From Eucalyptus grandis (lineage: Eukaryota > Streptophyta > Magnoliopsida > Myrtales > Myrtaceae): DNA of 64,000 bases. The notes under the pieces were generated by a model. That model made no database searches. It was given only the letters and a program-made list of their open reading frames with translations, and had not been told where the DNA came from. Position 1 is the stretch's first letter; each line of letters starts with the position of its first letter. The stretch is from positions 47,004,196-47,068,195 of the forward strand of contig NC_052618.1 in assembly GCF_016545825.1 (NCBI RefSeq), written 5' to 3'. Positions 1 to 11,808 of this stretch are shown here, piece after piece. The position numbers were made by a program, and so were the translations under genes.

Positions 1-859
1 AGGAGAGGTCTGGAAGTAAGTAGAACGACTGAAAAAGTAACGCTGACCAATATACTCCTCTTGAATCAACGTACACCAGGGTCACTTAGATATGTGGGGT
101 CAAATCAAGACGCTTTTGGCCACACAAATTATAATATGATGGGATGATAATGTAATTAAAAGATCTAGAGAAAATGGAACACAAAGGGGGTGGATTGCTT
201 AGCTACGAGGGCGCACCCAAAAAAAATGCTATCTGAATCGGACCATCATTTTCATGGTCTATGATTGGTCTGATTGACCCTAAAGACCTTAAATGATTCA
301 GTTCAAAAAAATTCGTTTCATTTGTGGGGCCAAAACTTTTCAATTTATCTTTACCTAAAGTTCTATGAGTGGTTGAGATATTTTTTCCAATAGGAATATA
401 TAAACTAAGATATCCTGAAAAAGTTAGTTTGGGAGCTTCTATGAAGAGAATGCTTACCCTAAAAGAAATCGGAGTCATCTCTAACATGTTCACTTGTTTT
501 CCTTGTTTACGTTCTATAGTTCTGACCCAGTTGAAACACTTTGGCCAAGTATTAATGGCCTTTGCTAGGTTTCTAGAAGGCACGTACTCTACGAGACATA
601 TGGCTTATTCATTTCATGAGTCGTGCTTGGTTACCATATTGTCGTGCGAATCAACACCTTTAAGGATTTGGTAGAAAAATTAGATTTTTTTTTTTTTTTG
701 AGTGCGCGAGGGATATCATTCAACATGCCAAGTAAACACACGCATGGCCTCGGTATTTGGCCAAAGAGAAGAGAAATAGCTCTGACTCATCGTCCGAAAA
801 AGTAGATGAACCAAAATTAATTGTGGTAAAAATAGGCCACTGGATGGTCTATTTGTTAT
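1..859. other. Intergenic, no gene recognised
   Basis: The longest open frames (203-583 minus, 369-674 plus) overlap antisense to each other, have no recognisable motif and no splice-site pattern. AT-rich sequence with a T-run near 686-701. It looks like decayed repeat DNA, but I could not match it to an element in this window. Confidence 0.5.
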
Positions 860-1528
860 AGGGAAAATTGTCCAAAAATCCTAAATTTTTTAATTTTACC
901 AATCGAATTATAAACATTTTCACATTCTGCCAATTGAGTCAATCCGTCCAATTTTGATTAGAAATTACTTATATGAACGGTTAGTGCTAACTTGGCAATT
1001 TTTTAATGATATTTTGAATTTTTATAATTTTTTATTTTTTATTTTTACTTTTATTTGCTTCTTTTTATTATTATTATTTATTTAGGGCAGTCAAGGGTTG
1101 CTGGCCAGCCCTCAACAACAATTGAGGCCCGGCCGACCCTTGCTGACCTTGGGCGAGGGCGTGCAAGCCCTCACCTAGAATCGGCAAGGGGCACAGCCTC
1201 GCCGCCCCAAGCAAGGTCAACGACCTTGCTTGAGGCCCTCGCCTGGCCAATCTAGCCGGGCATCACGGCCCTCGCTAGCCTTCTCCAAAACCCTTTAAAA
1301 AAAACTATAAAAAGTATTTAAAAAATGAAAAAAGCATAAAAATTCAAAAAAATACATCATTATATATTATTTTAAAAGAGTTATGTTAATAATTTCCGAC
1401 CAAAATTGACTAGATTGATTCAATTGGCAAAAGATGAAAATGTTTATTACTCAATTAACAAAATCAAAAAATTTATGACTAAATTGGCAAAAGTTTAATA
1501 GGTTTAGAACTTTTTGAACAATTTTCCT
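860..1528. mobile_element. Non-autonomous long-TIR DNA element with GC-rich core
   Basis: The first ~110 bases from AGGGAAAATTG and the last ~110 bases (ending CAATTTTCCT) are imperfect inverted repeats: shared blocks include the terminal 11 bases, 'ataaacattttca', 'ttgccaattgaatcaat' and the 'ccaattttg' stretch. Flanks atttgttat and gttggttac agree at 6 of 9 positions, as for a decayed 9-bp Mutator-type target duplication. The centre (1085-1265) is sharply GC-rich with degenerate gcgagg/ctcgcc words. No transposase. Long TIRs plus a possible 9-bp TSD favour a MULE-like MITE; the family is inference. Confidence 0.65.
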
Positions 1529-1565
1529 GTTGGTTACAAGCTTTCACACTAGAAACAAACATGCA

Positions 1566-2020
1566 TGTTGTGGACCAAATTCTCTTGTACCTTTGTGAGC
1601 TGAAGAGTGGAGTTTTGTACTATTAGGGTGAAAAGTGAAGTGATGCAGAAGGGATGATACAACTGATTTGTAAGAGTAGCATCAAAGCATTTGTTTTGGG
1701 AGTTCTAGGATATAACGGTTATAACTCTAAGGAGCTCTAACGGCGAGGTTGGCCTTTCGTGCACAAACAAGTTGGAAGATAATGTTGCTCTCTTGATAAG
1801 ACCATAACATGCCAAAACAAATTGTTATGTTGAAGTGTTATGTCTCATTCGAGGAACTAGATGATCGAACTAAAGTGGGCATGGTATGAACTAGTGTGAA
1901 GATGTGATTTGATATACTATTCATAGGTACAATGTTTGGAAGGAAAGCTAGCCTAGTGTTCTCAGTTCACCAAACACCACACAGGTTATTTCATGGTTAA
2001 GAATATGTTGGCCCGTGACA
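1566..2020 (+). repeat. 5' LTR of the small LTR element
   Basis: Starts TGTTGTGG and ends GTGACA, giving the TG...CA ends of an LTR. The homologous right copy lies at 2567-2994. Confidence 0.65.
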
Positions 2021-2566
2021 AATGGTATCAAAGCAAGATACCTCTAGTAGGTGAGTGACTGAGGGAAAGCTTGTGATCTACCCAGTCCTATGAGGGCAAA
2101 GAGTAATCATTGAGGCTAAGAGGATTCAAACAATGTGTGACTCTTATCAAGATTCTATGATGGCAATAGAGGAAATAGGAATGAACCAAATTGCTCACCA
2201 AATAGGAAAAACATTCCTAGATCAATGGACAAATATCAAGAGGAGGTAGGCTACCCGTTTCCAACAAGGAGAGAAACCTCCATTGGTCTGCTAAGATCAT
2301 GAGAAGCCTAGTAATGAAAGAAGGCATTACCAAGCCAATACAGTTGGCTATGGATGCCACACATGTCAAGGAGAGCACAAGCAACTAGAGATTTACAAAT
2401 AGTTCTAATTGAGGGAAGCTACAGATGGAGTGTAATGACTTGTTCGGTTGGGCAAGCATTATCATTCATGGAAGTCTCAAGGAGGTGGCATTGAGGGTCA
2501 TGGAACGTATGAAAACGACAAAAAAAAAACAGCAACTTGAGCGTTGTGAAATTGGATGGGGCAGAA

Positions 2567-2994
2567 TGTCACAAACTGAATTCTCTCATACTCTTTTAAG
2601 CTAAAGAGTACGATTTTGTGGAATTGAGGTGAAGAGTGAGTGATGCAAATGGGATGATACAATTGGTTTGTAGGAGTGGCATCAAGGAGTTTGTGTTATG
2701 AGTTCCAGGATAGAACGGTTATGACTTTGAGGAGTTCTAAAGGTAAGGTTGACCTCCCGTGTATAAACTAGTCAGGATTGGCCATGGCAGGTCGATTTGT
2801 GCTGAGGTGTTTTGTATGTCTACTCGAGGGACTTGATGTTCAAGCTAAACTGGCATAATACGATCCAATATGAGAATGCGATTCGCCACACCAATCTTAA
2901 AAACAATCTTTAGAATGAAGACAGGTGTGATGTTCTTAGTTTACCAGGCGCTGCACAAGCTATTTCACAGCCAAGAATCTATTAACCTGTGACA
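2567..2994 (+). repeat. 3' LTR of the small LTR element
   Basis: Starts TGTCACAAACTG and ends CTGTGACA. Preceded by a short purine tract. About 27 bases shorter than the left copy. Confidence 0.65.
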
Positions 2995-3477
2995 CGTGCA
3001 TATTGTTATTTGTAGATTTGGCGTTAGACATCACTTCCCTAAAATTTTTAGAGTCAAAATTGAGAGCACAAACACAAAAAATATCCTAGTGTAGTGAGAT
3101 TTTTTGCATATCTTTACATGGTTGGTGTCTACATTTCTTTGGAAAAAGCTTTTAGGTTCTTCTACAACACACGACATTTTCATCGTCATCAACAACGAAT
3201 CAACATTTGGCAAGCCTCTTATCTAACTTCTTCGGTTTCCTAGAGCTAATATGGGAAGCTCGTAACACTTGCCAATTGGTCATTTGATCGAGTAAAATGG
3301 GCACATCTTGCTTTAGAAGCACCTAAAAATCTCTCGTGCGCGGTCGTCGTGGGAAAGGCGTTGGGGGGGGTGGTGAAGGGAGAGAAAAAGCACGGCAAGA
3401 CAGGAACAGTTGCGAATCTTTTGAGTCAGCCACCATAGGAACGTTGTCGATTCTCCACAATTATTTAATGATCTGAC

Positions 3478-3515
<38 letters not shown>

Positions 3516-4245
3516 ATGGGAATATTTAGAGAGAGAGTATTAAATGGGAATATTTGGTTTCATGTGGATAGCAAGTTGGTGGTAGTTCAGAAATATGGGA
3601 ACAGAAAACGCTGGGAACCCGCTTCTCGTAGTTCTTCCCAAACCAGCTACCATGTTGCCATATTTCATTCACAACTTCATTTATCTCCACATGGGAATAA
3701 AAGGGTTTGACAGATAACTGCAGATATGTATATGACTGGAGTAATATAACTTTAGAGTATAATCATCAACTCTTTGTGCAGCACCGAGTGCTGCACCAAG
3801 CTTCGTTAAATTGATTTTCATATACCCGACATTACTCGCTTTGAGAACTACCATTATGAGAAGGGGGAGAAGGTGGGGGCGGGGCGGGATTAGTTTTGCT
3901 TTTTCTATCATCAATAGTAGTGGAGATCGGGCTGGTCCAATTGGAGTTGACAGTGGTGTTTTCATTAGCTAAGCCAATGATCGTTCTCTTCCGAAAGTTT
4001 TGCAATCTCCAGGTACTATCACTAACGCTTCAGCTACCAAAAAAAAAAAATCACCTAAATTTGTGCAGACACCTGATGAAACAACAAGATTTGTTTCTGC
4101 ACACACTAAGTGAAAAGCTAATCAACATTCAAAGGGCACTTTATTTTCTCCCCACACGCACATATGTTATTCTGTGCATGCTTCTTGGCCCCACTCATTC
4201 CAAACGAAACTTTAAATCCCCACCATTTCATAGCAGACACGCGTT
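2995..4245. other. Intergenic and distal upstream region of the PHO1;H1-like gene
   Basis: No gene supported. It contains a (GA)n run at 3481-3509 followed by a short direct repeat of 'tattaaatgggaatattt' (about 3510-3557). Open frames on both strands are unsupported by domain or splice signals. Confidence 0.45.
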
Positions 4246-4249
4246 TTGT

Positions 4250-4295
<46 letters not shown>

Positions 4296-4303
4296 CGAGA
4301 GAG
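4246..4303. repeat. (GA)n microsatellite upstream of PHO1;H1
   Basis: An interrupted GA/GAGAGA run about 350 bases before the PHO1;H1 start codon. It produces the artificial Arg-Glu and Leu-Ser repeat frames on the two strands. GA-rich tracts are common in plant core promoters and 5' leaders, but no function can be read from it. Confidence 0.8.
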
Positions 4304-4535
4304 ATGAAGGGGATAAAGAGAGGCGCCACCGCCACATGAGGCGGCAATTCGGTCATTTTCCAGCAAACCTCGACTGCTAACACTCTGTGTGTGTGCACGA
4401 GCGTGTGTTCAAGTGGAGGAAGCATAGGGATCGAATACTACGTGCAAAAAAGGAGGATATTATACGAATGGTGCTTGGGGTTGGAGCATCTCTCTGTACG
4501 GCCGTATCAATCAGTCACTCCCTTCTTTTGAAGGC

Positions 4536-4544
4536 CATAAATAG
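4536..4544 (+). promoter_or_regulatory. Probable TATA box of PHO1;H1
   Basis: CATAAATAG lies about 116 bases before the ATG at 4660, a normal distance for a leader of roughly 80-90 bases. I looked for the palindromic PHR1 site GNATATNC between 3500 and 4660 and did not find a clear match. Confidence 0.5.
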
Positions 4545-4659
4545 CACGATCATGGCCTTTCACTGATACACTCATCACAGGCTATACGCTGAGTCCTACA
4601 CACATCATCATCATCATTATTACCATCTCAAATTTTTCAAAGTGTTGAAAGAAAACAAG

Positions 4660-7600
4660 ATGGTGAATTTTTCTAAGCAGTATGAAGGCCAGCTTGTGCC
4701 TGAGTGGAAAGAGGCCTTTGTTGATTACGGGCAACTCAAGAAGGACCTGAAAAGAATCCATCTCCCTATAAACACCCAACCAACCTCATTGCCCAACAGA
4801 GAACATGAACATCATCCTAGTACTCCTGTCACTGAGGCCGACACTTTCCTCTCATCTCTGAAGAAGCTCAGTCCTTTTGGGCATCATCAGTCTAGGACCA
4901 ATGGTGCCATTCAAGTATTTTCCTCACTTCCTCAAGCACCAAAAGGAAAAAAAAGAAAAAAAGATTTTTTTCATTTTGATGATTATTTCAGTAAAGAGAA
5001 TGTGATGGCTTGTTCGTGCTTGTCTTTCTTAATTTCACACCAGGTGCACAAGAAACTTGCATCTTCAGACAGAGAGGGTGATTTGTATGAGACTGAGTTG
5101 GTGGAGCAATTTTCAGACCTTGAAGCAGCCAAGGAGTTCTTTGCATGCTTGGACCACCAGCTCAACAAAGTGAACAAGTTCTTCAGGACCAAGGAGAAAG
5201 AGTTCTTGGACAGAGGAGAGTACCTGAAGAGGCAGATAGAGATCCTAGTCGAGCTCAAAGCATTTGTCAGTGAACAAAGTGGAAAAGATCCGTCGTCAGT
5301 CCATGATGTCGGGGAGGAGGATAGTTCCATTTCCTCGGCCGTGCCTTGTGGTAAATGAGGATAAAAATGGTTCTGTGCTGCACTACCAATGCCAAATTTT
5401 ATGATCACATTATTTAACACATAAAACTTAAAATTTTCATTAAGCTCGCGTCTAATCACATTTGCTTGTTAATATTTTCCATTCCTCGGGTGGCAGAGAA
5501 GGAGTCCACAGTGAAAGGACAAGATCAAGAACAAATGCAAGAGAAAAAAGCCTTGGAATTGGATGAACTTGGGAAAAGTGACGAGCTGCCATTGACCGAG
5601 TCTGCAAAATGGGACGAGGTGGGGAAGTCTGGAACTCTAAAGAGGGAGTACAGTAATAAATTGAGGTCACTCTCAAGTCGGTCTTTCAGTTGCCAAGGAA
5701 GAACCTGAAGGTGAACATTCCTCTGACAACGCCATCTCGGGCCTTCTCAGCGATCAGTGACCTGGTTTGGGAGGATCTGATCAGCCCGGTCTCAAAGAAG
5801 TCCAACTCTGAAGGCAATTATAAGACACAAATTAACAGGACAAAGCTGCAGCATGCAGAGAAGATGATCAAAAAAGCTCTCATTGAACTATACAAAGGGT
5901 TGGGTTATCTGAATACTTACAGGTACCTTGGCTTATATGTTTGGTTACCTTTTTATGCGTGAACTTACTTGTGTGAGCCTCATGCTTAATAAAGTTGTTC
6001 TATTTTTCTTCAGGAACTTGAACATCCTTGCATTTGTAAAAATTTTAAAGAAGTTTGACAAAGTAAGTGGAACAGTTGTTCATTTTTCTCCTTTATCTTT
6101 GTATCCATAGGCATATATACTATAATTGTTACGCATATAACAGAGAAATTGAGTTTTCTAACTTCTGTTTATTAATGATTCAGGTTACGGGAAAGCAAGT
6201 TCTCCCGATTTATCTGAAAGTGGCAGAGAGCTCCTATTTCAATAGCTCTGACAAGGTAAAAGAAAATTCCTAATTTACGTACTTCCTGCAGCAGAATGCT
6301 GTGAAATCATGTGACCCATTGGATGATATTTATCCACTTATCCATTCGTCCTATAATTTACCTGACCAAACCTAGCGGTCATTGTACTAAATTTCTTGTC
6401 TGCACAAGGAATGATCCTTGAATCATTTGTTCTTTCCCCGACTCTTATATAGATGTGCATTTACAACTTTGTAAGGCAGAGGAGTTTTCTTATCGGGTGT
6501 CAGAATTGACAGGTGATGCATTTGGGAGATGAAGTTGAAGAGCTATTTGTCAAGCAGTTTGCTGAAGCTGACCGAAGAAAAGCCCTGAAGTACCTGAAGC
6601 CACTCCAGCATACAGAGTCACACGGCACTACCTTTTTGTCGGTCAGTTTTATGACTCAGATACGAAAACTTAAATCTTCATGATAGTATCTTCAGACAAC
6701 ATATCTTTTGAAATCCACCTTGTATGTTCTCTTAACTTGGGACAATATTCTAGAGCAAGAGACTGAAAGAGAGTGGCTGGACCCATCAGACCATTAGTGC
6801 TCATAAAATGACTGCTGGTGCACACTGCACTAATTATTTTTGGTAGAACTATAGACCCTGGTCCCATGATACGACACATAGCTATCTTTGCACTGGGTAT
6901 GGCCGTAGAGGATTGAAAAGTGGAAAGGCTTAACAAATCATTTTATAGACTCGTAATTTAAGGTCATGACAAATTAAGAAGCTATTCCCAATCTAGAAAA
7001 TGTGCATAGGTTGTCTTAGATATCAAGTTTTAGGGCTAACTTCTGTAGCAAAGAATTCATGATAAAATCTACTGAGTTAGGACGGTTTTCCATTATCAAC
7101 TAACTGCAACTGAAATAAGAAAAGAAAAGGAATATTAGAATTAAGCAGAGCTTCCTTTGCAGCTCTGCCATGAGATGATAATGCCGTTGAAAAAAGCGAG
7201 CATCCTGTCTTGTGATTGAATCAAATATAGAGGAGAGAAGAGTGGTAGACTGCAAAATTATCTAATGAAAAATCGATGGAAATATAGCATACTTTAACTC
7301 GAAGTAATCAAAAAACAGAAAAGATGGAACACCGAAACTAAATGATTACGTTGTGCAAAATTATCTAATGAAAAATCGATGGAAATATAGCATACTTTAA
7401 CTCGAAGTAATGAAAAAAGAGAAAAGACAGAACAGCGAAACTAAATGATTACATTATACAAAATTATCTAATGAAAAATCTATGGAAATATAGCATACTT
7501 TAACTCAAAGTAATCAAAAAACAGAAAAGATGGAACAGCGAAACTAAATGATTACGTTATGCATAAAAACTCAAAATGTTTTCCCACACTGTTGCACATC

Positions 7601-9917
7601 AGGGCTGTTCACCGGTTGCTTCATTGCGCTCTTCACTGGATATGTCATCATGGCTCATGTCACCGGCATATACAGAAGACAGGGAGAGGGAGATCAAGTT
7701 TACATGGAAACTGTGTACCCCGCTCTCAGGTAAGTACCGTTAATTTTTAGCGTTTCTCTTCATAATAATGGGCGAAAAGAAGCTAAAAAGAAGTGATCCT
7801 GTCCGTGCAGCATGTTCAGCCTGTTCTTTCTGCACTTCTTTCTCTATGGATGCAACATTTTGCATGGCGAAAGGCACGTATAAATTATAGCTTCATCTTT
7901 GAACTGACCCCTACCGAGGAGCTCAAGTACAGAGATGTGTTCCTAATTTGTGCCGCGTCGATGGCTGTTGTGGTAGGTGTCATGTTTGCCCATCTGTCTC
8001 TTCTCACAAAAAGGTCTTCGTACGAACAAGTCCAGTCAATTCCTGGGCTTCTGCTACTGGTACTTATCTCTTCTCTCTTAGCAAATTAAGTACAACAAAT
8101 ACCTCCAATAGGATGGAAAAGCACAAATACACACGAACATGATTGTATAAGATTCTACTACCGATGCATAGCCTCCTATACTGATCGCTATTGTTGCTGA
8201 TAAAAGTATGATCTCTGAACGTGCAGAGTTTCCTTCTATTACTTGTATGTCCATGCAATATCTTCTACCGATCTAGTCGATACCGTCTCCTTAAAGTGCT
8301 AAGGAACATCATCCTCTCACCCCTCTACAAGGTACAATATTTTTGTATCCCCATTTGGTGAAATAATATGCATACAACAAGAAAGTGGGTTGATAGGCTC
8401 TGACTTCAGAAGATGAACATGAATCCCAGTTTAACATGACTGCCCAGCGACGTCCAGTAATTCTGACTGAACAAAGACTATCCACTGGGTAAACAATCGG
8501 ACTGACTAATTCGATTTTGAATTTTCCACAGGTGGTTATGCTGGACTTCTTCATGGCTGATCAACTCTGTAGTCAGGTAGAGCTTTGCTCAATAGAAATT
8601 TTACACAAGGATTGGCGCATAGAGAAATCAAATCGTTGACTTCCCCGGTACATGATTGATATTTTTGGCAGATTCCAATGCTCAGAAACTTAGAGTACTT
8701 AACCTGTTATTACATAAGCGGAAGCTATAAGACTCAGGACTACGGATATTGCATGCGGAACAAGCACTACCGAGACCTCGCCTATGCAGTGTCCTTTCTT
8801 CCCTACTACTTGAGGGCAATGCAGGTTGATCTCAAACCCTCCACTTTTTCTTAGGCAATTGTTGACTACTTTAGGAAATCAGCAGACATATAATGGCCCG
8901 ATTGAGTATTATCTATCAAATATGCAGTGCGCTAGAAAATGGTTTGATGAAGGACACACAAGCGATCTCGTGAATCTAGGAAAGTACGTGTCGGCCATGT
9001 TAGCAGCTGGAGCCAAAGTTTTTTATGAGAAAGAACAGAGCCTCGGATGGCTCATCCTACTTGTGGTCATCTCGAGTGGCGCCACGATTTACCAATTGTA
9101 CTGGGACTTTGCAAAAGATTGGGGCTTGCTCCAGATGAACTCGAAGAACCAATGGCTGAGGAACGAATTGATGCTTCGCCAAAAGTCTATTTACTTCCTG
9201 TCAATGGTATCTACTATGGCCTCTCTCTTTCTCACTTATCGCACACAAAACAAAGGATTGAAGAAACAAAAACATGGGAAGAAAAATCTAATGCAGGACA
9301 TTAGGACAATATCGATTCTCACAGCTCAAAAGATGAATATGAATATATTCTTCTAACACATAGTACAATAACGGTTCCAAGGAATCAAGGATGAAAATAT
9401 AAGAGAACCCAACTTGATGATAAACAGAACGAGTTGCCTAAGGTGCTTCGCATCGCGGGAGACAGGATAGAGAACTAGATGTTTGGTGAGAACAAGCATT
9501 TCGCGATTGATTCCGACTAACCATATTTATCCTTGCAGTTTTTAAGAGCTCTGAATAATCATGCAGGGTTTGAACCTCGTCCTCAGGCTCGCTTGGTTAC
9601 AAACGGTCCTCCACTATAGTTTTGGAAATGTTGATTATAGAGTGATGGGGCTATTTTTAGCGGCCCTGGAAGTACTCAGAAGAGGCCTGTGGAATTTCTT
9701 CAGGTAATAAAATTTCAGCTTTTCAAGTTTTGTATGGACGTTGGAGATATTCGTGCATTCAGGTTTTATGATTTATGATCTGTATCCACTATGTCAATTG
9801 ATTAGGAGTACTTCTGATTGGCTCAGGTTGGAGAATGAGCATCTAAACAATGCAGGAAATTTTAGAGCAGTTAAGACAGTACCCCTTCCCTTCCATGAAG
9901 TGGATGAAGAAGGGTGA
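4660..9917 (+). CDS. PHO1;H1: PHO1;H1-type phosphate exporter (SPX-EXS), 14 exons, three single-base frameshifts
   Basis: Membrane phosphate exporter that loads inorganic phosphate into xylem; the N-terminal SPX domain senses inositol pyrophosphates and the C-terminal EXS domain is part of the transport core. Exons read by GT/AG and protein continuity: 4660-4914, 5044-5350, 5497-5922, 6014-6062, 6184-6255, 6513-6641, 7603-7729, 7811-8059, 8227-8331, 8532-8576, 8672-8824, 8928-9206, 9567-9703, 9827-9917. Signatures: N-terminal [20 protein letters not shown] (SPX), GLFTGCF opening the first membrane segment, then EXS words [19 protein letters not shown] and [10 protein letters not shown]. The protein resembles Arabidopsis PHO1;H1 along its whole length. 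Three one-base deletions break the frame: near 5697 (CQG/KN), in the T-run at 6632-6637, and in the T-run at 7858-7861. The exon sum is 2424; adding three bases gives 809 codons, matching the family's usual ~780-800 residues. Everything else is intact, so assembly error is at least as likely as gene death. Confidence 0.93.
7251..7560. repeat. Three tandem 103-bp units in PHO1;H1 intron 6
   Basis: Units begin near 7251, 7354 and 7457, each opening with 'gcaaaattatctaatg' or a one-base variant and containing 'atggaaatatagcatac'. The array ends about 40 bases before the splice acceptor at 7602. Confidence 0.9.
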
Positions 9918-10476
9918 TCAACCACTTGGCCTGAGTTGCAAGCAGAATACAATTCGGAATTCGAAATTTTCAACTTCTGTCAGGAAGTGGATATTGGATT
10001 TTCTCGCCTTAGCATTAGTTGATGGAACAACTTGGCCGAATCAATTTTTGTGCGTTCGGTGTACTTTAGGAACATGCTTCAAACTTGTAACATTTTCTTT
10101 TTTTTTTTTTGTTCCCTTTTCCCCAGAATGAAGTGGATGAAATAGAAAGCCGTCAATGCATCCATACCCAGTTAATGCATCCTCCTCGTCGCCTCTTTCT
10201 GTTTATTTGTTTGACACCATGTCGGCAGCGGAAAATTGCGACGTACTTTGGTCGCTCTCCACTGTTTCCATTCACATATCTGATATTTCAAGTAGAATCA
10301 AGGGGAAATTGACACAAGCACAGAGCTTATTTGGAAGATGTGGTCAACTGATCAAGAGAAAAGGGAAAAGAACAGTAACTTAATGGCATAAATTAATCGC
10401 CGCCGAAACAGCGGAACCACATACTGAAAAGAAGTTATCCCAATTCCGTAGCAAGACCACCTTTGGTCAGGATGGA
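9918..10476. other. 3' region of PHO1;H1, no further gene
   Basis: Presumed 3' UTR and spacer, with a T-run at 10096-10111. A short echo of the terminal coding words (aatgaagtggatgaaat near 10127) follows an AG and could be an alternative last exon or chance; nothing else supports it. Confidence 0.4.
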
Positions 10477-10605
10477 TCAGCCATCGCCAGGTTCGGCAAG
10501 ACCGATGACAACCCCAATGACGATGCTCGAAATGAGCACCAGAGCAGCTCCCATCACAACCGCGTTCACAATCACCTCGACCTGTTCGTCCTCATCGATC
10601 TCCAT
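10477..10605 (-). CDS. Possible 42-residue single-pass membrane protein
   Basis: Not a family I recognise. The minus-strand frame starts at 10605 with an acidic head (MEIDEDEQVEV), runs into an uninterrupted hydrophobic segment (AVVMGAALVLISSIVIGVVI) long enough to span a membrane once, and ends with a short polar tail (AEPGDG). The ATG directly follows cttccag on the minus strand, a good splice acceptor, so a leader intron may end at the start codon; the longer frame to 10794 has no better start. The acid-then-hydrophobic layout is typical of small tail-anchored or single-pass plant proteins, but function and localisation are unknown. Convergent with PHO1;H1. Confidence 0.45.
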   Translation of the reverse strand: MEIDEDEQVEVIVNAVVMGAALVLISSIVIGVVIGLAEPGDG

Positions 10606-11808
10606 CTGGAAGAGACTGGGTAAAAAAAGGTGAAGAATCAATCGTTTCCTCTTTCCTCTCACTTTCCAGTCTTCCCAAACTGAGAAGAAATGAAGCTTTT
10701 TCCCTGTTTTTTTTCTTTCCTTCGGGTGATTAAACCATTTACACGATCCATGATCATCGATTGCAGATTGCCTACAGATCCCCTGCCAGCGCACGATCCG
10801 TTTCGCACCAAACCGAAGGGAAATTCTTTTCTAGATGTGTCAAACTAGGAGCAGGTATATATGCTTCCAGTTTTTATGGAAGGTGTCTAGGACAAGGTGA
10901 CAGCGAAACTTATGTGGGACGGGTCCGAAACAGAAGCCCTGCCACAAGCCAATGCTCTGTATAGGCCAACTTTGACAAGTTCATATGTGGAAGTTGTTCA
11001 GCTGAATCACTTGCTCAAATGGCCATGAAAGGCGGTTGTTAGGCTTTGCCTCAACACCTCCTATAGCTCAATATCCTCTGACATCATCTCATGTTTCGCG
11101 CTTGCATATGTAAATAACTCCATTGGCCCTAGAGTCTATTCAAATCTGTAATGAAACTGCAAGTGCCAAAAAAGAGAAAAATTGTCCCTTTAAGTGAATA
11201 TCTACCTGTCTAACTCTGAAAAATAGCTAGGCAGTTATAGCTGGATGAAATTTGGACAATTGAATTCCTATCAATTACTTCACAAGATAATTCTACAGTC
11301 CTAGGAATAGGTCTCGATAGTAACTTGTCATAACTCTTTGAATTTTTATCGAGATTCCTTTCAAAATATTGTGATACATTGAAATTAAAGGTTTAACTGA
11401 TCAACAAGCGTTTAAATCCCATGGTTGAGTGATTAGGGATTTATTTTCCAAAAAATCTTTAGAAACAACTTTAGTCATGTTGAGAATAATAAGTAAGTCG
11501 AATGAAAAAACCTCATCTATATAAACATATATACATATTCTTTTGTTAATTCATGTGTTTCAATCATTTCCCGTGGGGACGGTGATAGATTTACTATAAA
11601 AAAAAAAAATGAGTGATTACAGCATAAACTGAACATTCCCTTACAAATATGAAACTTCTATAATAATGTTGAGAGGGGCCGCTCTTTCTACCATTTTTGG
11701 CACATGTGCGCACCTGTTCTAATGTACATAATCAAAATTTTGAGTTTTGAGTTATAATAAATCAAATAAAATGACGGTGTCCGTGTAAAATCATTGATGG
11801 AAAACTTA
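10606..11808. other. Intergenic, nothing recognised
   Basis: No supported gene or repeat structure beyond AT-rich sequence. A leader exon of the small membrane-protein frame could lie just upstream on the minus strand. Confidence 0.4.

Larger units (their letters stand above)
1566..2994 (+). mobile_element. Small non-autonomous LTR retrotransposon
   Basis: Two direct repeats flank about 545 bases. 1566-2020 and 2567-2994 share long collinear similarity, e.g. 'gatgatacaa', 'aacggttat', 'gaggttggcct/aaggttgacct' and the ends near 'cccgtgaca/acctgtgaca'. Immediately after the left copy is TGGTATCAAAGC (2023-2034), close to the initiator tRNA-Met primer site, and a purine-rich GGATGGGGCAG precedes the right copy. 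The internal part has no gag or pol frame that I recognise. Size and structure fit a TRIM/LARD-like parasite of an autonomous copia or gypsy element. The repeats are clearly diverged and I could not see a clean target-site duplication, so this is an old copy. Confidence 0.7.

Noticed and set aside
203..674. Overlapping 126-residue minus and 101-residue plus frames near the window start
   Set aside because: Antisense to each other, no domain, and no splice-consistent neighbours.
1560..3000. Clean target-site duplication around the small LTR element
   Set aside because: Left atgca and right cgtgc only match if shifted; too weak to claim.
4118..4425. Minus-strand frames with Ser-Leu repeats upstream of PHO1;H1
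   Set aside because: Translation of the GA microsatellite; no other motif and inside the promoter or leader region.
3500..4660. PHR1-binding site (GNATATNC) expected for a PHO1;H1 promoter
   Set aside because: Looked for near-palindromic ATAT sites; those present lack one of the outer G/C bases.
7251..7560. Regular repeats as a possible CRISPR-like array
   Set aside because: Units are contiguous with no spacers, inside a plant intron; a minisatellite.
10109..10383. Continuation or alternative last exon of PHO1;H1 (NEVDEIE-like words near 10127)
   Set aside because: The normal last exon ends at 9917 with the family C-terminus in phase; the echo is seven residues and followed by unrelated sequence.
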